This document shows, one piece after another, positions 11,590 through 23,598 of a stretch of DNA of 64,000 nt. Position numbers and translations under genes: made by a program. The DNA lies in NCBI GenBank assembly GCA_020746875.1, contig JAGTJL010000001.1:3906001-3970000 (forward strand), written 5' to 3'. Source of the DNA: Rhexocercosporidium sp. MPI-PUGE-AT-0058 (Eukaryota > Ascomycota > Leotiomycetes > Helotiales). How positions within the stretch are numbered: position 1 is the stretch's first letter; each line of letters begins with the position of its first letter. The notes below the pieces were generated by a model. It did not search any database, was not told where the DNA came from, and saw only the letters and a program-made list of their open reading frames with translations.

Positions 11590-14285
11590 ATGAGCGAAGC
11601 CAAACGAAAGATACTCGGTCTCTTTAGGAGTCGCAGTACTTCAGACCAGCCTACAGATTCGAAGGTCGTGAGGACCCCTCACCCCCCACGTCATCGATGC
11701 GCTCGATGGCTACATTTTGATGCAAATGCCAATACTAATGTCTCAACAGGATAACAATAAAGACCAGGACAAGGACAAGGACAAGGACCGAGACCGCAAA
11801 GAGCGCCGACACCGTCGTGAGCGCGATCCAAACCGACATCATCATCATCATCATGAACGCTCACACAGCTCCCACTCCCCCCACACGAAATCCGAACATG
11901 GCAGCAGTACCAGTCGCAGACGAGCATCTGGCCCGCAAGCCTCGAATTCTGCCTCTATTCGCGCAAGTCCCATACCTGCTCCGCAGCCCCTAACCGAATG
12001 GCCGCCTCCTGGATACACGCGTCATCAGTCGCTGTCGCAGGGCAAAGCAATGGAACTCATTGCCTCGGGCGTCCCTGTATTCAAGGGAGCCAGGCAAGCG
12101 ATCCCGCATGCTGCGGACGAGTACTATCATCTTTATGCGACGTGTGTTGGGAATGATGGGGTGGGTACAGATGTTGGAGAGATCTACACCGAGGCTTTTG
12201 CTGCGAATTCGTTGAGGCTTCAAGGCTTGGAAAGGGCTACACATCCTTGGGAGACGCTGGAACAGCCTAGTATGGCATTCTGTACTGGAACAGGAGCGGG
12301 CACTATTACGCTGAACCATTGGGTCAGTCTATCGAGCAAGATGAACCCGCCTATCGAACTACGGGATCCAGGTGTTGTGCCTAGAGAAGTAGACCTTTCT
12401 ACTATCTTGGAACGGCTGATCTATCTAGAAGGCGGGTTCGAAGAGGAATATCAAGATCTGATGTACAAGAATTTGTACCGGAACCTACTCCGTGACCCCG
12501 ATCGAATCCTAGCGCCACACAAAGCCATGGAGAAGCAGATCTCTGATCTGATAGTCGTGCTGTCAAGGCGAGAATGGATCGATTTCAGCAGGCCGGAGAA
12601 CCAGGTCGTCGCGAAGTTCTTCGCTAATGCTACGTATACGGAACAAGGACGGTATAAGTTGTTCTTTCATCAGTTGTTGCTGAGTATGGAGTTGTACCTG
12701 CGTATTCACTCGAAACAACATGCGGAGTTTGCTAAGGAAAAGCTGTTGAGCCAGCTTCCTCCTTGTATTAGGTGGGATCTGGCGCTCGTTAGGAGGTGGA
12801 GGGAGTGTATGAGCATTCAGAAATTTTCAACAGGAGAGAATCCTCAGCAAAGTAAATCTTGCCTCATATTATTTCAGTGTTCTTGAGGCGCAGCTAATAC
12901 TCAACAGTCCGATTCCAACTCCGTACTAAGAAGGCACAAGTCAAAGCCCTCCGCAAATTCGCCAGAGCTATGAAATGGCCCAATCTAGCTAAAGTGGATG
13001 AAGTCCTCAAAGAACGAGACGTAGACGACATTCCTCTCGAAGACCGGTCCTCAGACGCCATGTCTTATTTTACGGGCATGATATTACCTGGGCCAACTTT
13101 ACCATGGCTTATCATGAACTCACTAATCGACTGTGACAACGATGCAGGTGGTAATGCTCTAGCAGCACTTACACACATGCATCCATTTAGCGGTTTTCAG
13201 TATCGAAGTCATACGTACTGGTCAGCAACATCTATTGTTGGGAAAGTGCTCGCTCCAACTTGTCGAGAGATAGGGGGATGGATCGGCCCTGCACGACCGG
13301 CTCCTGATCTGTCGAGAGTACAGATAGCAAGGATACGACAGCGGAGACCGAAACAACGTCTTACGGTTAGCGATATTGAGAGTATGACTGAGCGATCTGA
13401 TTGTCTGGGTCCTCCATCAGACAGGTATCCGGTTTCTGAATACCAACTGTAAGTTATGGGGAAGCCCGAAAATTCCATTTCAGGATGCTTTTAAATTCCT
13501 TATGGAAGTGTTTCGTTCTTCTTGGCGCACCTCAAATATTGCATTTGCTGACATTCCTATTACACAGCTTACTCCCGGACAACGATCCATACTCAATAGT
13601 CAACACAATCCGGATCGAAAAACTCGCTCTTAAAGCCATCAATACAACACCTATCACTTCATCACCTTCACACTCCCGATCTTCCTCCAGAGACACATCA
13701 AAAGGCACAAACAAAGATCCAGGCAAACCTCTCACCTACGACGCAGCCGTCCAATTCGCCATCGACGGTAAATCATGGCCTCTCCGCCTCTCCTACGACG
13801 TCTCCTTCATCTCCGCATACCCCTGTTCACGTGGCCCACACCCCCTCTTCTTCGATTACGTATATCAAGCAGTTAAGATTGATGAGCTTCTCATGGTCAG
13901 AGATTGGGGTGGGCTGAACATGAATCTCAATCCTGGTAGCAGTAGTACTAGTCCCTCAAGAGCCGGGGGAGAAGGTGGAGGAGGTCAAAAGCCAGAGGAT
14001 GGTGAGGATGAGGAGAAGGTGCTTGTGGTAGAAGCGTTTGGCGTTAAGGATAATGAGGTCCTGGCGAGGGCGTGGTGTAGTCATTGGGGGCTGAGCGCTG
14101 TTGTTGCGGATGTGGAGAGGACGTGGTGAGTTATTCCTTCCTCTCAGCCTTCAAATTGCAGATGGGTATAGGAGTGAGTGCTGATGAAGTAAAATAGCAT
14201 GTCATGCGCTATACGTGAATCGTATGCTGCGTGTCTTAATGTGGTTATTCTGGTTGATGGGAAGAGCTATGAGGGGGAAACGTAG
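11590..14285 (+). CDS. Unrecognised conserved-looking fungal protein; one splice junction unsettled
   Basis: I do not recognise the family. Exons read as 11590-11664, 11750-12851, 12908 to about 13448, a fourth exon ending at 14125, and 14198-14285. With a 35-nt intron at 13449-13483 the product is 815 aa; with a 119-nt intron at 13449-13567 it is 787 aa. The N-terminus (about 25-75) is low complexity: alternating Asp-Lys, Arg-rich, six His in a row, then Ser/His. Residues about 110-560 look globular and helical (for example around FEEEYQDLMYKNLYRNLLRD). The last part (about 650-815) includes a Cys-containing segment, MSCAIRESYAACLNVVILVDG. No membrane segment or catalytic motif stands out. 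Between 13425 and 13610 a different frame also looks coding, so the exact junction or an indel must be checked. Confidence 0.7.
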
Positions 14286-15459
14286 CTGAGTGCTCGTTGA
14301 TTGCCCTGGTGGCTTTGGCTTTGATGATAATCTCTCCGGTCCGGCTCGCTTCGCTTAGGGATATGGATAGAGGCTGGTCGAGGGTTGGATGGGGTTGGAG
14401 GGTGGGATGGATATCCAACCTGGGTGATTATGTGATATGATTATTGACGAATGACCATGGCGACGACAATGATGAACACTCTCGAGTGGGGAGAGTTAAA
14501 TTCTGGGGTTGTAGCTAGGTGGCATGGGCTGTAGCTAGTCTTGGGATGGGTTGGGGGTTTGGGGTTTGAAAGGGCTAGGACAAGGGGAATATACCAGGCG
14601 CTCTGCTTTGATGCTTTGCAATTGATTTGGCGAAATCGTTTACGCGATGCCTTTGATGTTTACCTTTGGGATTAAAATTATTCTTATTGGTTTATGAGAA
14701 GATTGTATTGTGAGGTTGAACATGAGCGGGTTACTTGTAACACAGACACAATGCATTACCAGCAATCGAACAACGCCGTCTCGATCGGGTATCCTCAATC
14801 AATAACATCCGGTCTTTCAAACCCCCCTTCTGCTGCAATCATCAGTGGCAACGATTGGTGACTCACGAAGTTCTTCTGTTCTACCTTCCCGTCAAGATAT
14901 CTGGGGATAGTGTGGAGATAGGTCCAGTTCTGTTGTATTCCGGAGATAAACTAATCGCCGAAAAAACCTGAAAACATTTAAACCTTATAAACTAAACGGG
15001 AAGAAGTGTATTTGTAATAGCCGTTCTCAAGCGCGGCCCAGCTTGGCTCTAGGGAGTACTGCTCTAGACTCAAGTGAGTGTCTGTCCAGGTGGTTGACAG
15101 TGTCCCGAGGTGTTGGTTGATTGGTGCGCGGGGAGGATGTACTGGATGGCTGGTAGTTAGTTGAAGTTGGGGGGTTTCGCTTCGAGTCTTCGAGAGCGCC
15201 ACGCCAACGCCAAAGTGTGCTGCATCATAGGGGATCTAGATGACGTTGAGTGTTATGGCCGATGAGTGTTATGGCCGATAAATCTCCAGAGGTGGAGGCG
15301 GAGGAAAAAGTATAAAGAGAAGAACGCATTCCTGCCTACTCCACCTCTGTGTCTTCAGCTCAATTCAATTAATATCTCTCTCAAGCCAACACATCTGTAC
15401 CTCTTGAACGCCAATTACAACTGCAAGCGGACAATACACAATCTCAATCAATAGAAAAG
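14286..15459. other. Intergenic region upstream of the ketoreductase
   Basis: No gene was recognised in these 1.17 kb. The left part is G/T-rich with repeated TGGGATGG/GGGTTGG-like tracts at 14360-14570. The right end is the promoter of the next gene, with TATAAA at 15311-15316 and a perfect 16-bp tandem duplication just upstream (listed separately). Confidence 0.45.
15248..15279. repeat. Perfect 16-bp tandem duplication in the reductase promoter
   Basis: GAGTGTTATGGCCGAT is present twice back to back (15248-15263 and 15264-15279), about 32 bp upstream of a TATAAA and 180 bp upstream of the start codon at 15460. It is seen directly in the sequence. Whether the unit is a regulator site is unknown. 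Confidence 0.9.
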
Positions 15460-16733
15460 ATGACGAAAGTTCTCCTCACAGGTGCGTGCATTTTCTGTAT
15501 CCATTGTCGTCCTAAGAAACTCCAATTACCCCTCCATTACCCCACTATCGCCTCGTCCCAAACCACCACACGTCTCAACACAACCACAACATAGGAAATA
15601 CTTGCCTACTGACACTGACATGAACAAACAGGTGGAAGCGGATTCATCGCCGCCCACGTCCTCGAAATCCTCCTCAAGCACGGCCACACCGTAATCACGA
15701 CCGTCCGCAGCCAAGCCAAAGCCGACAAGATCCAATCGGCCCACCCCTCCGCCGGAAAATCCCTCTCCTTCAAGATCGTAGAAGATATCGCTGTCGAAGG
15801 GGCCTTCGATGAAGCTGTCAAGATCGATGGTCTCGAGGCCGTGATTCACACCGCTTCCCCCTTCCACTTCAACGTCACGGATACGAAGAAGGACCTCCTC
15901 GACCCAGCGATCAATGGTACCAAGGGCGTTCTCGCAGCCATTAAGAAGAATGCTCCGTCTGTGAAGAGGGTCGTTATCACTTCTTCATTCGCGAGTATTT
16001 TGGATGCTGGGAAGGGGAATGCGGTGGGATATACGTATTCGGAGAAAGATTGGAATCCCGTTACCGAGGAGCAGGCAGTCAAGGATCCCAGCACTGGCTA
16101 CCGCGCATCGAAGACCTTCGCAGAGAAAGCAGCATGGTAAGTCATAGCCATATATTTCCACTCTGAGACATATCAACCCCCCCCCCCCCAAAAAAAAAGA
16201 GAAAGGGGGAAAACGCATACTGATGTGACGTTAAAAAAAATAGGGATTTCGTAGAGAAGGAGAAACCCAACTTCACTCTCGCGACCATGTGCCCGCCTCT
16301 CGTCCTCGGTCCCATAGTCCACTACCTCAACGACCTCTCCACGCTCAACACATCCAACCAACGCGTGCGCAACCTCATCATAGGCCAGAATAAAGAATCC
16401 ATCCCCGTCACGGGCGTCTACCTCTTCACGGACGTGCGGGACCTCGCGCTGGGGCACGTCAAGGCCATGGAGCTGCCCGAGGCGGGTGGGAAGCGCTTCT
16501 TCTTCACGGCGGGCTACTTCACTAACAAGCAAATCTGCGAGATCATCCGGAAGAATTTCCCCGAGTATAGGGACCAGTTGCCAGCCGAGGGCGTGAAGGG
16601 AGGGGATTTCCCCGAGGGGGGCGTGTACGGGTTTGATAATAAGCGGTCGAGGGAGGTGTTGGGGATTGAGTATAGGGGGCTGGAGGAGAGTATTGTGGAT
16701 TTGGTTAAGAGTTTGAAGGATGTGGGTGCTTAA
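15460..16733 (+). CDS. NAD(P)-dependent ketoreductase, extended SDR (Gre2/dihydroflavonol-reductase-like)
   Basis: Predicted to reduce a carbonyl substrate with NADPH; the substrate cannot be told. Exons 15460-15481, 15632-16136 and 16244-16733 give 338 aa, the usual length. The first exon is only 22 nt and splits the Rossmann motif: MTKVLLTG joins GSGFIAAHVLEIL, restoring TGGSGFIA. Further family marks are VIHTASPFHF (about residue 78), VKRVVITSSFASIL with the catalytic Ser, and YRASKTFAE, the YxxxK site. The C-terminal half has PPLVLGP and a substrate-binding region ending in LVKSLKDVGA. The second intron contains a run of 13 C followed by 9 A. It stands alone, with no pathway neighbours. 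Confidence 0.93.
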
Positions 16734-17699
16734 GTGTGAATGCGTGATGATGGATGTTAGATCTTAGACACATGTCAAGACGTGAAAATAGATAGTGGGT
16801 AGTAAAGATGATCTTTTACGAGTCGTGATTTGAAAAATGGAGAGTAAAGCCTATCACTGATGATGTGTGAATGTGAGACGAGACCCTACAGGATGGAGCT
16901 AGCTAGCCCGGTGAGATATCAGAACCTTATTCTGAGGTAAAGATAAAGATGAATTATGATCCAACGTATGCAGCATACGAGGTGACATGATAAATTGCAA
17001 GAGAAAACAAAGATTAGCGATATTAAACCGAAGCGAGATGTTAATCAGACTCTTAGGGGACGAAGCTACTACTGAATCAACTATACATGCAGATAAAAGT
17101 TTTCAGCGGACGGGAAGTGACTAAGGTATTGAGCAGAGCAGTTGCTTCTATCTACTCTGAGCTGAGAATCCGAGATCGCTCCCCACAACACGAGAGAAGT
17201 CGATCGTTCATCTTATCTTACTGCTCAGGCGGAGGTCATTGGAGTTGGATGTCCAAAGCAATTCCCATGGCAGACTATGATACGAGAGCCAAAAAGGTGG
17301 GTTAGATGAGGACTACTGAAGCCCTGAATATTGATCATCTAGAGCCCCCTCAGGATCAGGCTTCTCGCTAGGTAGTTCATGTCATCTCTCGTTTTATGAC
17401 ATGTGCTGTAAAATATAGTCAGGTAGAAAATGCACTCAAATTAATTTACTTTATCCCTCCATACCTAATGCAACCATCCCATTCTATCATACAATATGCT
17501 CCTCGAACGTGCCATGATCTAATACCCACAGCGAAACAGACAAGAAAGAAAGATTGTGTGTTCGGTAAAAAAAGACTGGTATCTGCAAAGATGGCAAACA
17601 GAAGAGCGCTAAGCAGAATCTCCCCAACGCCAGCGCTCAATGAGAGGAGACATGAATGAACGACGGTGCACATATGTACTCGCTTCATCCGGTAATGTT
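16734..17699. other. Intergenic between convergent genes
   Basis: This 966-bp stretch separates the 3' ends of the ketoreductase (+) and the cation exchanger (-). It is A/T-richer than its surroundings. Only short open frames without recognisable content were seen; it presumably holds the two 3' untranslated regions. Confidence 0.5.
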
Positions 17700-20600
17700 C
17701 TACTGTTGGAATGCATTTCCGGTCCGGCCTCTGCCGATGGTCTTGAAGCTTCCTCCGGCCTCCATGATGTCGAAGCGACTCATCCCCATGCCTTCGAGGT
17801 CGGTCATACCCGAGAAGTAGAAGCCGACGATGACGACTAGGTAGCTGAGAAGGAGAATAGAGCCCTTGAAGTAGTTGCTCTTTCCTTCACCGTACATGTA
17901 GCTGAGGAGGAAAACACAGAGAATGACGGTAACCATGTCCCATTGTGGGAAGATGAGACTGAAGGTGTATTCTGGTCCGATGAGGGTACTGGCGTTGATG
18001 GCGCTGAATAGGACCAGAGCTGGAATTTGAAGCAGGCAAACCTGGAGAGCGTACGCTGATCCGATTTCCATGGACAGAGCGATGTTGCCATTCATGGCAA
18101 ATGATATAGCGTTCTCCGCGGAGGTTAGAGAGAAGTGAGTGGATAGGAGGGTAAGACTTACCAGAAACTCTGTAGTATTTGGAACAAGCGCAAACAATGT
18201 GATTCCTAGGAACTTCTCATCAATGGCAACATTGGTCAGGACTACATCGACCGTGTTAACCAGAATCTCGGCTATAAGTGCATAAAGCACAGTAGCTCCA
18301 CACAGAATGATGGAACTCTTAACTCGACTCCAATTTGGTGCATCATGCCCACCTCCTGCATTGGCTTCAGCTGGAACAGGTTGTTCGGTGTCATGAACAA
18401 CTCCAGTCCTTAGCGTTGGTGGCTTATTCAGAGACGCCGAAGTGGGCATATGGGCTAGGGTAGATGTTCGCCGAGGAGCCTTTGAGGCACTCTTAGCTGC
18501 AATCGTGGCTGCAGTGGCTGCCATTTCAGCAACCTCACGAACCAGATTGGTATTTTGTGCCTCTGAGAACCCAGGAATATGGACCTCGGACCTGGCACTG
18601 TCTTGACCGCTGCTCTTTGGGGGAGGAATGTGAGGCGTTTGAACCGAACCATGAGCTGCAGATGCTGTCGTTTCATTCACAGAGTTGTGTCGAATTCCTT
18701 CACGTGGACCGAGGCCAACTTGTTTCAATGACTGACCAAGTATACGCTTGTAAAGCTGTGAATCGCGAATCTCTGCTCCATGGGCTTCGGCGGAGCTGTT
18801 CTGAGTACTGCCGTGTCTCTGGAGTCTTCCATGAGAGGCACCACCCAAAGGTTGTTGTCCAGCCATATGTTGGACTTCTTGAACTTTCTTTTCGTCCACT
18901 TCATTATTCCAGATGACAGCAGCATGTGTTCTCAAGGTGAACCACAATCCGATGACATACGAGAGGAATAGAAGAACAGCTGCAAACCAGCAATAGGGCC
19001 GGACAGCTTCGAGGTAGAATCGGTCATCTAGCGCTGGAACCTGTGAGAAGTAGCATCGACGACAATCACGGCTTGGTGAGTCGTCATTGTTATCAACGCA
19101 GGTCAAGCAGTTGAGCTCGTGCTAGAGGACTAATTAGCTATGGTGATACCAACGCTCAGAGGGTAGCTTACAGTTCCATAAATCTGGTAAAACAGCGTCG
19201 GCCCGAACGCAGCAATGACTGCGAACAGGAGCATGGTAGAGGTAACACCAGCTGACTTGGCGTTGAATCGTTGAGTCTTCCGTTTGATCGCACCAAAGCA
19301 CATAGAAAGTCCGGGGAGGAACAGAATACCAGCGAATATGCTTCCAATGATACTTCCTTCAACAAGTTGACCCTTTCCTTGCTTCAAAGCCACACAGTAG
19401 AGGAAGACCTCGACGAGAGTGGAGAAGAAAGCGTTGATGGCCGCGCCGAGACCCATAGAAGATTGAGCAGAAATGGACGCGACAGCCTGACCGATAAAGT
19501 AGGCCAGTGGGATGATCGAAGCCAAGGCTGCTGTGAAGAGGAATGGTGGACCAGTGATCGTCAAATTTTCCCAGTGGAGAGTTTCCACGAGGACCCAGTA
19601 GTCGAAGATGACAAAGAGAACCACGCCCATGAGGTTGATCAAGAAGATGTTAGTTCCGTCAACGGTGTATTTCCAGTATTTGCTTCCCACAGCACGATAG
19701 GTACAGAGCAGAATGGATGAGTTCGGAACAGCACCACGGGAGTAGTCAGAGTCGGATTCGAACGAGAGTGCCAATGGATGCCGTCGGAGATGGTAGAACA
19801 GTAGCATAGTTACCTTTCCCATGGGAATCCAAAAGACGAGAAACCAACATATGCCTGAGACGAGGAACAACATCGGTGTTATGAGCCCGTAGAAGAACAG
19901 AAAGAAGATGACACGGCCCGTGTTCCACTCGCCTCTGCCAAAAAGTCTGCGCTTTAACGGGCGTTCCGAGCTTTCTCTAACAGACCGCCTTCTTGACCGA
20001 CCAAGGAGACTGTCGTTCTCGCTTGCGAGAGAGTCGATACTCCTTCGTGAGCGACCAACAATGGATCGACTACCTTGAGGGCCGAAGAAAAGTCGACCGT
20101 CCTCAATATCACCACTCTGCCATTGCTCATACTCTGTGATGCTGCGTCCTTCACCCTCGTCCTCTTCAGCATAAGCTTCATCCTGTTCTAGCCTGACGAA
20201 TTTGCCGAACGGATAGAACAGATACCCAGAAACACCCCACAGAACACGGCCATATTCGATTGCACTGGGAGCAGCTCCAAAGATGAAACAGACTACGGCT
20301 CCGACAAAGGCTATGAGAGCAAGCCACCAACCGAACCATACAGTCCAAAGGATGTTGAATAATAGTAGCCACTTGTTGACTCTTCCACCTGGGGAAGAGT
20401 GGATGTCGCCTTCTGCAGTCTTTTGTACCGATCTATTCTTTTTGTAGAGCGCAGGCTTCCAGATACGGATACCGAAGGGGTGGGTTTCGTTTATAGCTTC
20501 CTGGCGATCCTTCAAGGTAAAGCTTTCAGCATCGCTCAAGTCATCGTCTTCGTCTTCCTCTTCTTCTTCCGGGGTAATGTCATCCCCGTCTCGAACTGTG

Positions 20601-21396
20601 CCCTCTCCGCCAAAGTCGCTACCATTTCCTTCCGGTACTGTTTCCCCAGCTACACTTGCGGCCTCAGTTTCGGCCTCAGCTTCGGCCTCTTCCTCTCCAC
20701 CTCGGGAAGAATCGACTCGTGGTAGTGTAGGTTGTGCATTTGGTCGCCGCCGTATAGTTGAAGGTTGATGCCTTATGGAACCAAATCCAGTCGCACTGTG
20801 TCGGCTTGTAGCCAAATCATCCTCTATCTCCGCCACATCGTCGTCCACGGAGAACTCCTGTCCACGATGTGGTGCTTGTACGTTGGAAGAAGCTCGACGG
20901 GGCATTCCAGGTTTTTTAGGTCGTTGTCCTCCTCGTCCTCGTTCTGGACCTAGCATAGGTGACCGGATTGGTTGCATAGACCGAGACGATTCCAAGCTAT
21001 GTGGTTGTGGTCTTTCGCTTGTCTGTGACGTCTCGCTCGCTCGATGCTCTGGGGTGTAAGGAGTAGTTGGCTGTAAGATCGAGCCTAAAAGTAAATTAAT
21101 TAGTCTTGATGTTGTATCAAAAGTGCACGATAGAAACTCCATGCTCTCGTCTCATAGAAAAACAATTCCGGCATACCGTATGACTGCGGCTGCTCTGGTC
21201 GCCGTCTGATAGTATCCGTGGACTGAAAGCTCTCTGAAAGCCCCTCGCTCTCTTGAGGTCTCTGATCCGAAGCTGACTCTACCCTGGAAAGAGGGTGACG
21301 AATGTCGGTAGGAGAAGTGGGCACCGACATGTTGTCGAAAGGATTCTGGATATCCCTCAGCGCACCAGGTGTGTTGTTGTTGTCTCGGCCAGACAT
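17700..21396 (-). CDS. Vacuolar cation/proton exchanger, VNX1-like (CaCA superfamily)
   Basis: Predicted antiporter of the vacuolar membrane exchanging monovalent cations (Na+, K+) or Ca2+ for protons, by similarity to yeast Vnx1. Exons on the minus strand 21396-21177, 21084-19172 and 19121-17700 give 1184 aa, longer than yeast Vnx1 (about 900). The first 210 residues or so are cytosolic, Ser/Pro-rich and then strongly acidic (Glu/Asp runs around plus-strand 20520-20700). The membrane part follows, with two exchanger repeats: AAINAFFSTLVEVFLYCVAL with KGQLVEGSIIGSIFAG, and LFALVPNTTEFLVSL with GNIALSMEIGSAYALQ. These carry the conserved Glu residues of the family. A long Ser/His-rich cytosolic loop (about 710-880) sits between the repeats. 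The start is the first in-frame ATG, MSGRDNNNTPGAL. Ion selectivity is not readable. Confidence 0.88.
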
Positions 21397-22315
21397 GTTG
21401 AAAGTCGTCTGTTATCGCAGGGCAAATCCGGGGTCTTGTATTATCGTACCAACAATAGACGGAAGCGGGAGTTTGCAAGTGGTAAGACCGACCGACGTGC
21501 TAGTGCTGGCTGGAGTCAGGCGATGGACTATCGCGTTGATCGCAAAGTGGGAGGAAGTTCGGAAGGCATTCGAGGAACAACGCGAAGGTGTGAGAGCTAG
21601 GTAGAAGGGAAGATGGTCTCCCCACCGGGTAGAGAGAAGAGGAGGGAACTGCAACTGCAGATGAATTGTCTTGTTAACATCGATCCAGCTTTAAATCGAA
21701 CACAGCCAGTTGGTTGATCGTATCCCACGAAGTGTCTGTGGAGGCGGAGGAGGAGTGTCTGATCTGCGTGTGCGTGTGAGAGTGAGTTGCTGTTGCTGTT
21801 GCTGTTGCTCTTGCGGCAGAGTGCATGCCGGGTGACCTAATACTTACCGGTTGATGGTGTAGAGAGAAGTACTACTGCTGATGACCCGCGTGCTGAATGG
21901 CAAGCTTCGATTGTTTTCTTTGGCCCGCGGGAGCTGAACCTGAACAGGGTACTGGACTGTACTGACGGTCCTAGACTAGACTAGACCTGGTTAGGCAAGA
22001 CCCACTTCTGGACCCCTGGTCTTGGCCAATTGGAAGCGCGTCACGTGATGCTGGAGAAATTGCTGCCTTGATTTCAACCTTGTTGCCTCGCCTCAGCCTT
22101 CCCGGACCCAAGACGCGGTCAACGGTGCCTGGTGGCCCTGGCTGGAGCTTGGAGGTACAAGTGAAGGGGTGTGAAAGTCGGCTCGGAGGCAAGAAGAACA
22201 TCAACAATCTACACCACAACTGAGCCTCACCTCATCCTCAAGCTTCCTCTCACCACACCCTCCTCCATCTCCATACTACCCCCCTCTCCAGTATCTGCGC
22301 CTCTCATCTGCCATC
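21397..22315. promoter_or_regulatory. Shared divergent promoter region, cation exchanger / RPT6
   Basis: These 919 bp lie between two outward-facing start codons and contain no gene. They hold a (TTGCTG)n-like microsatellite at 21786-21812 and three copies of TAGAC in a row at 21972-21986. The RPT6 side (22200-22315) is a C/T-rich leader. I looked for the yeast proteasome PACE sequence GGTGGCAAA and did not see it. Confidence 0.5.
21786..21812. repeat. Hexanucleotide microsatellite (TTGCTG)n
   Basis: About four imperfect copies of GTTGCT in a row, in the non-coding region between the divergent exchanger and RPT6 genes. The sequence is direct evidence; no function is implied. Confidence 0.8.
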
Positions 22316-23598
22316 ATGGCGCTCGATACCTACTTCCACAACAAGATCGAGGGGATGAAGCTGGAGATCATCCAGGGTCAAGCAGTTCTACGCAGGTTGG
22401 AAGCCCAGAGAAACGACTACAACTCAAGAGGTATGTACATCCTGCAGCCAGCATCTTTCTTTGATTTATCGTCGATAAGCTAACATTCATTAGTGCGCCT
22501 TCTGCGAGAGGAGCTCGGCTTATTACAGCAGCCAGGATCGTACGTTGGTGAGGTTGTGAAGGTTATGGGAACGAAGAAGGTCCTGGTCAAGGTGCACCCG
22601 GAAGGCAAATATGGTATGCACCTCAAGTAAAGCAGAGAGTCCTGCCAGCTGACTTTGAACCAGTTGTCGATATTGCCGATAGCGTTGACATCACTAAGCT
22701 CACCGTTGGAAAGAGGGTTACCCTTCTCTCCGACTCCTACAAACTCGAAAAGATGCTCCCATCCTCCGTCGATCCCCTCGTATCCCTCATGATGGTAGAG
22801 AAGGTCCCTGATAGTACATACGATATGATTGGAGGTCTGGACCAACAAATCAAGGAGATCAAGGAGGTCATTGAGCTGGGTCTGAAGCATCCCGAACTGT
22901 TCGAATCTCTCGGCATAGCGCAACCCAAGGGTGTTCTTCTGTACGGACCGCCAGGAACCGGAAAGACTCTGTTGGCAAGAGCCGTCGCACATCACACGGA
23001 CTGCAAATTCATCCGGGTTTCGGGTTCAGAGTTGGTACAGAAGTATATTGGAGAGGGTTCCAGAATGGTCCGAGAGCTGTTCGTTATGGCCAGAGAACAT
23101 GCACCATCTATCATCTTTATGGATGAAATCGATTCTATTGGATCTTCTCGTGTAGAAGGTTCATCTGGTGGCGACTCGGAAGTTCAGCGTACGATGTTGG
23201 AATTACTCAATCAACTGGACGGCTTCGAGCCAACAAAGAACATCAAGGTCATCATGGCTACAAATCGACTGGACATCCTGGATCCTGCACTTCTCCGACC
23301 CGGACGTATCGACCGAAAGATCGAGTTCCCACCGCCAACTGTTGAGGCCAGAGCGGACATTCTCCGAATTCACAGCCGAAGCATGAACTTGACCCGTGGT
23401 ATCAACTTGACGAAGATCGCAGAGAAGATGAACGGATGTTCAGGGGCTGAATTGAAGGGTGTCTGCACAGAGGCAGGCATGTACGCCTTGAGAGAGAGAC
23501 GTGTGCATGTCACACAGGAGGACTTTGACCTCGCCACGGCGAAGGTGTTGAACAAGCACGATGACACTACTACCAGTTTGAGCAAACTTTGGAAGTAG
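22316..23598 (+). CDS. RPT6: 26S proteasome regulatory subunit 8 (AAA ATPase Rpt6/Sug1)
   Basis: One of the six ATPases in the base of the 19S regulator, which unfold ubiquitinated proteins and open the 20S gate. Exons 22316-22430, 22494-22613 and 22664-23598 give 389 aa, close to the usual 390-405. An N-terminal coiled coil (about 15-60) is followed by the OB domain and the AAA module: Walker A GPPGTGKT near 175, Walker B IIFMDEID near 232, sensor [17 protein letters not shown] with the arginine fingers near 280, and the C-terminal helical domain ending in [10 protein letters not shown]. The family-specific segment [20 protein letters not shown] identifies Rpt6 rather than another Rpt. Nothing is abnormal. 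Confidence 0.97.

Noticed and set aside
15460..16733. Part of a secondary-metabolite cluster
   Set aside because: The ketoreductase has no synthase, P450 or regulator neighbour; adjacent genes are a vacuolar exchanger and an unknown protein.
21397..22315. PACE proteasome control element in the RPT6 promoter
   Set aside because: The yeast consensus GGTGGCAAA was not found on either strand in this interval.
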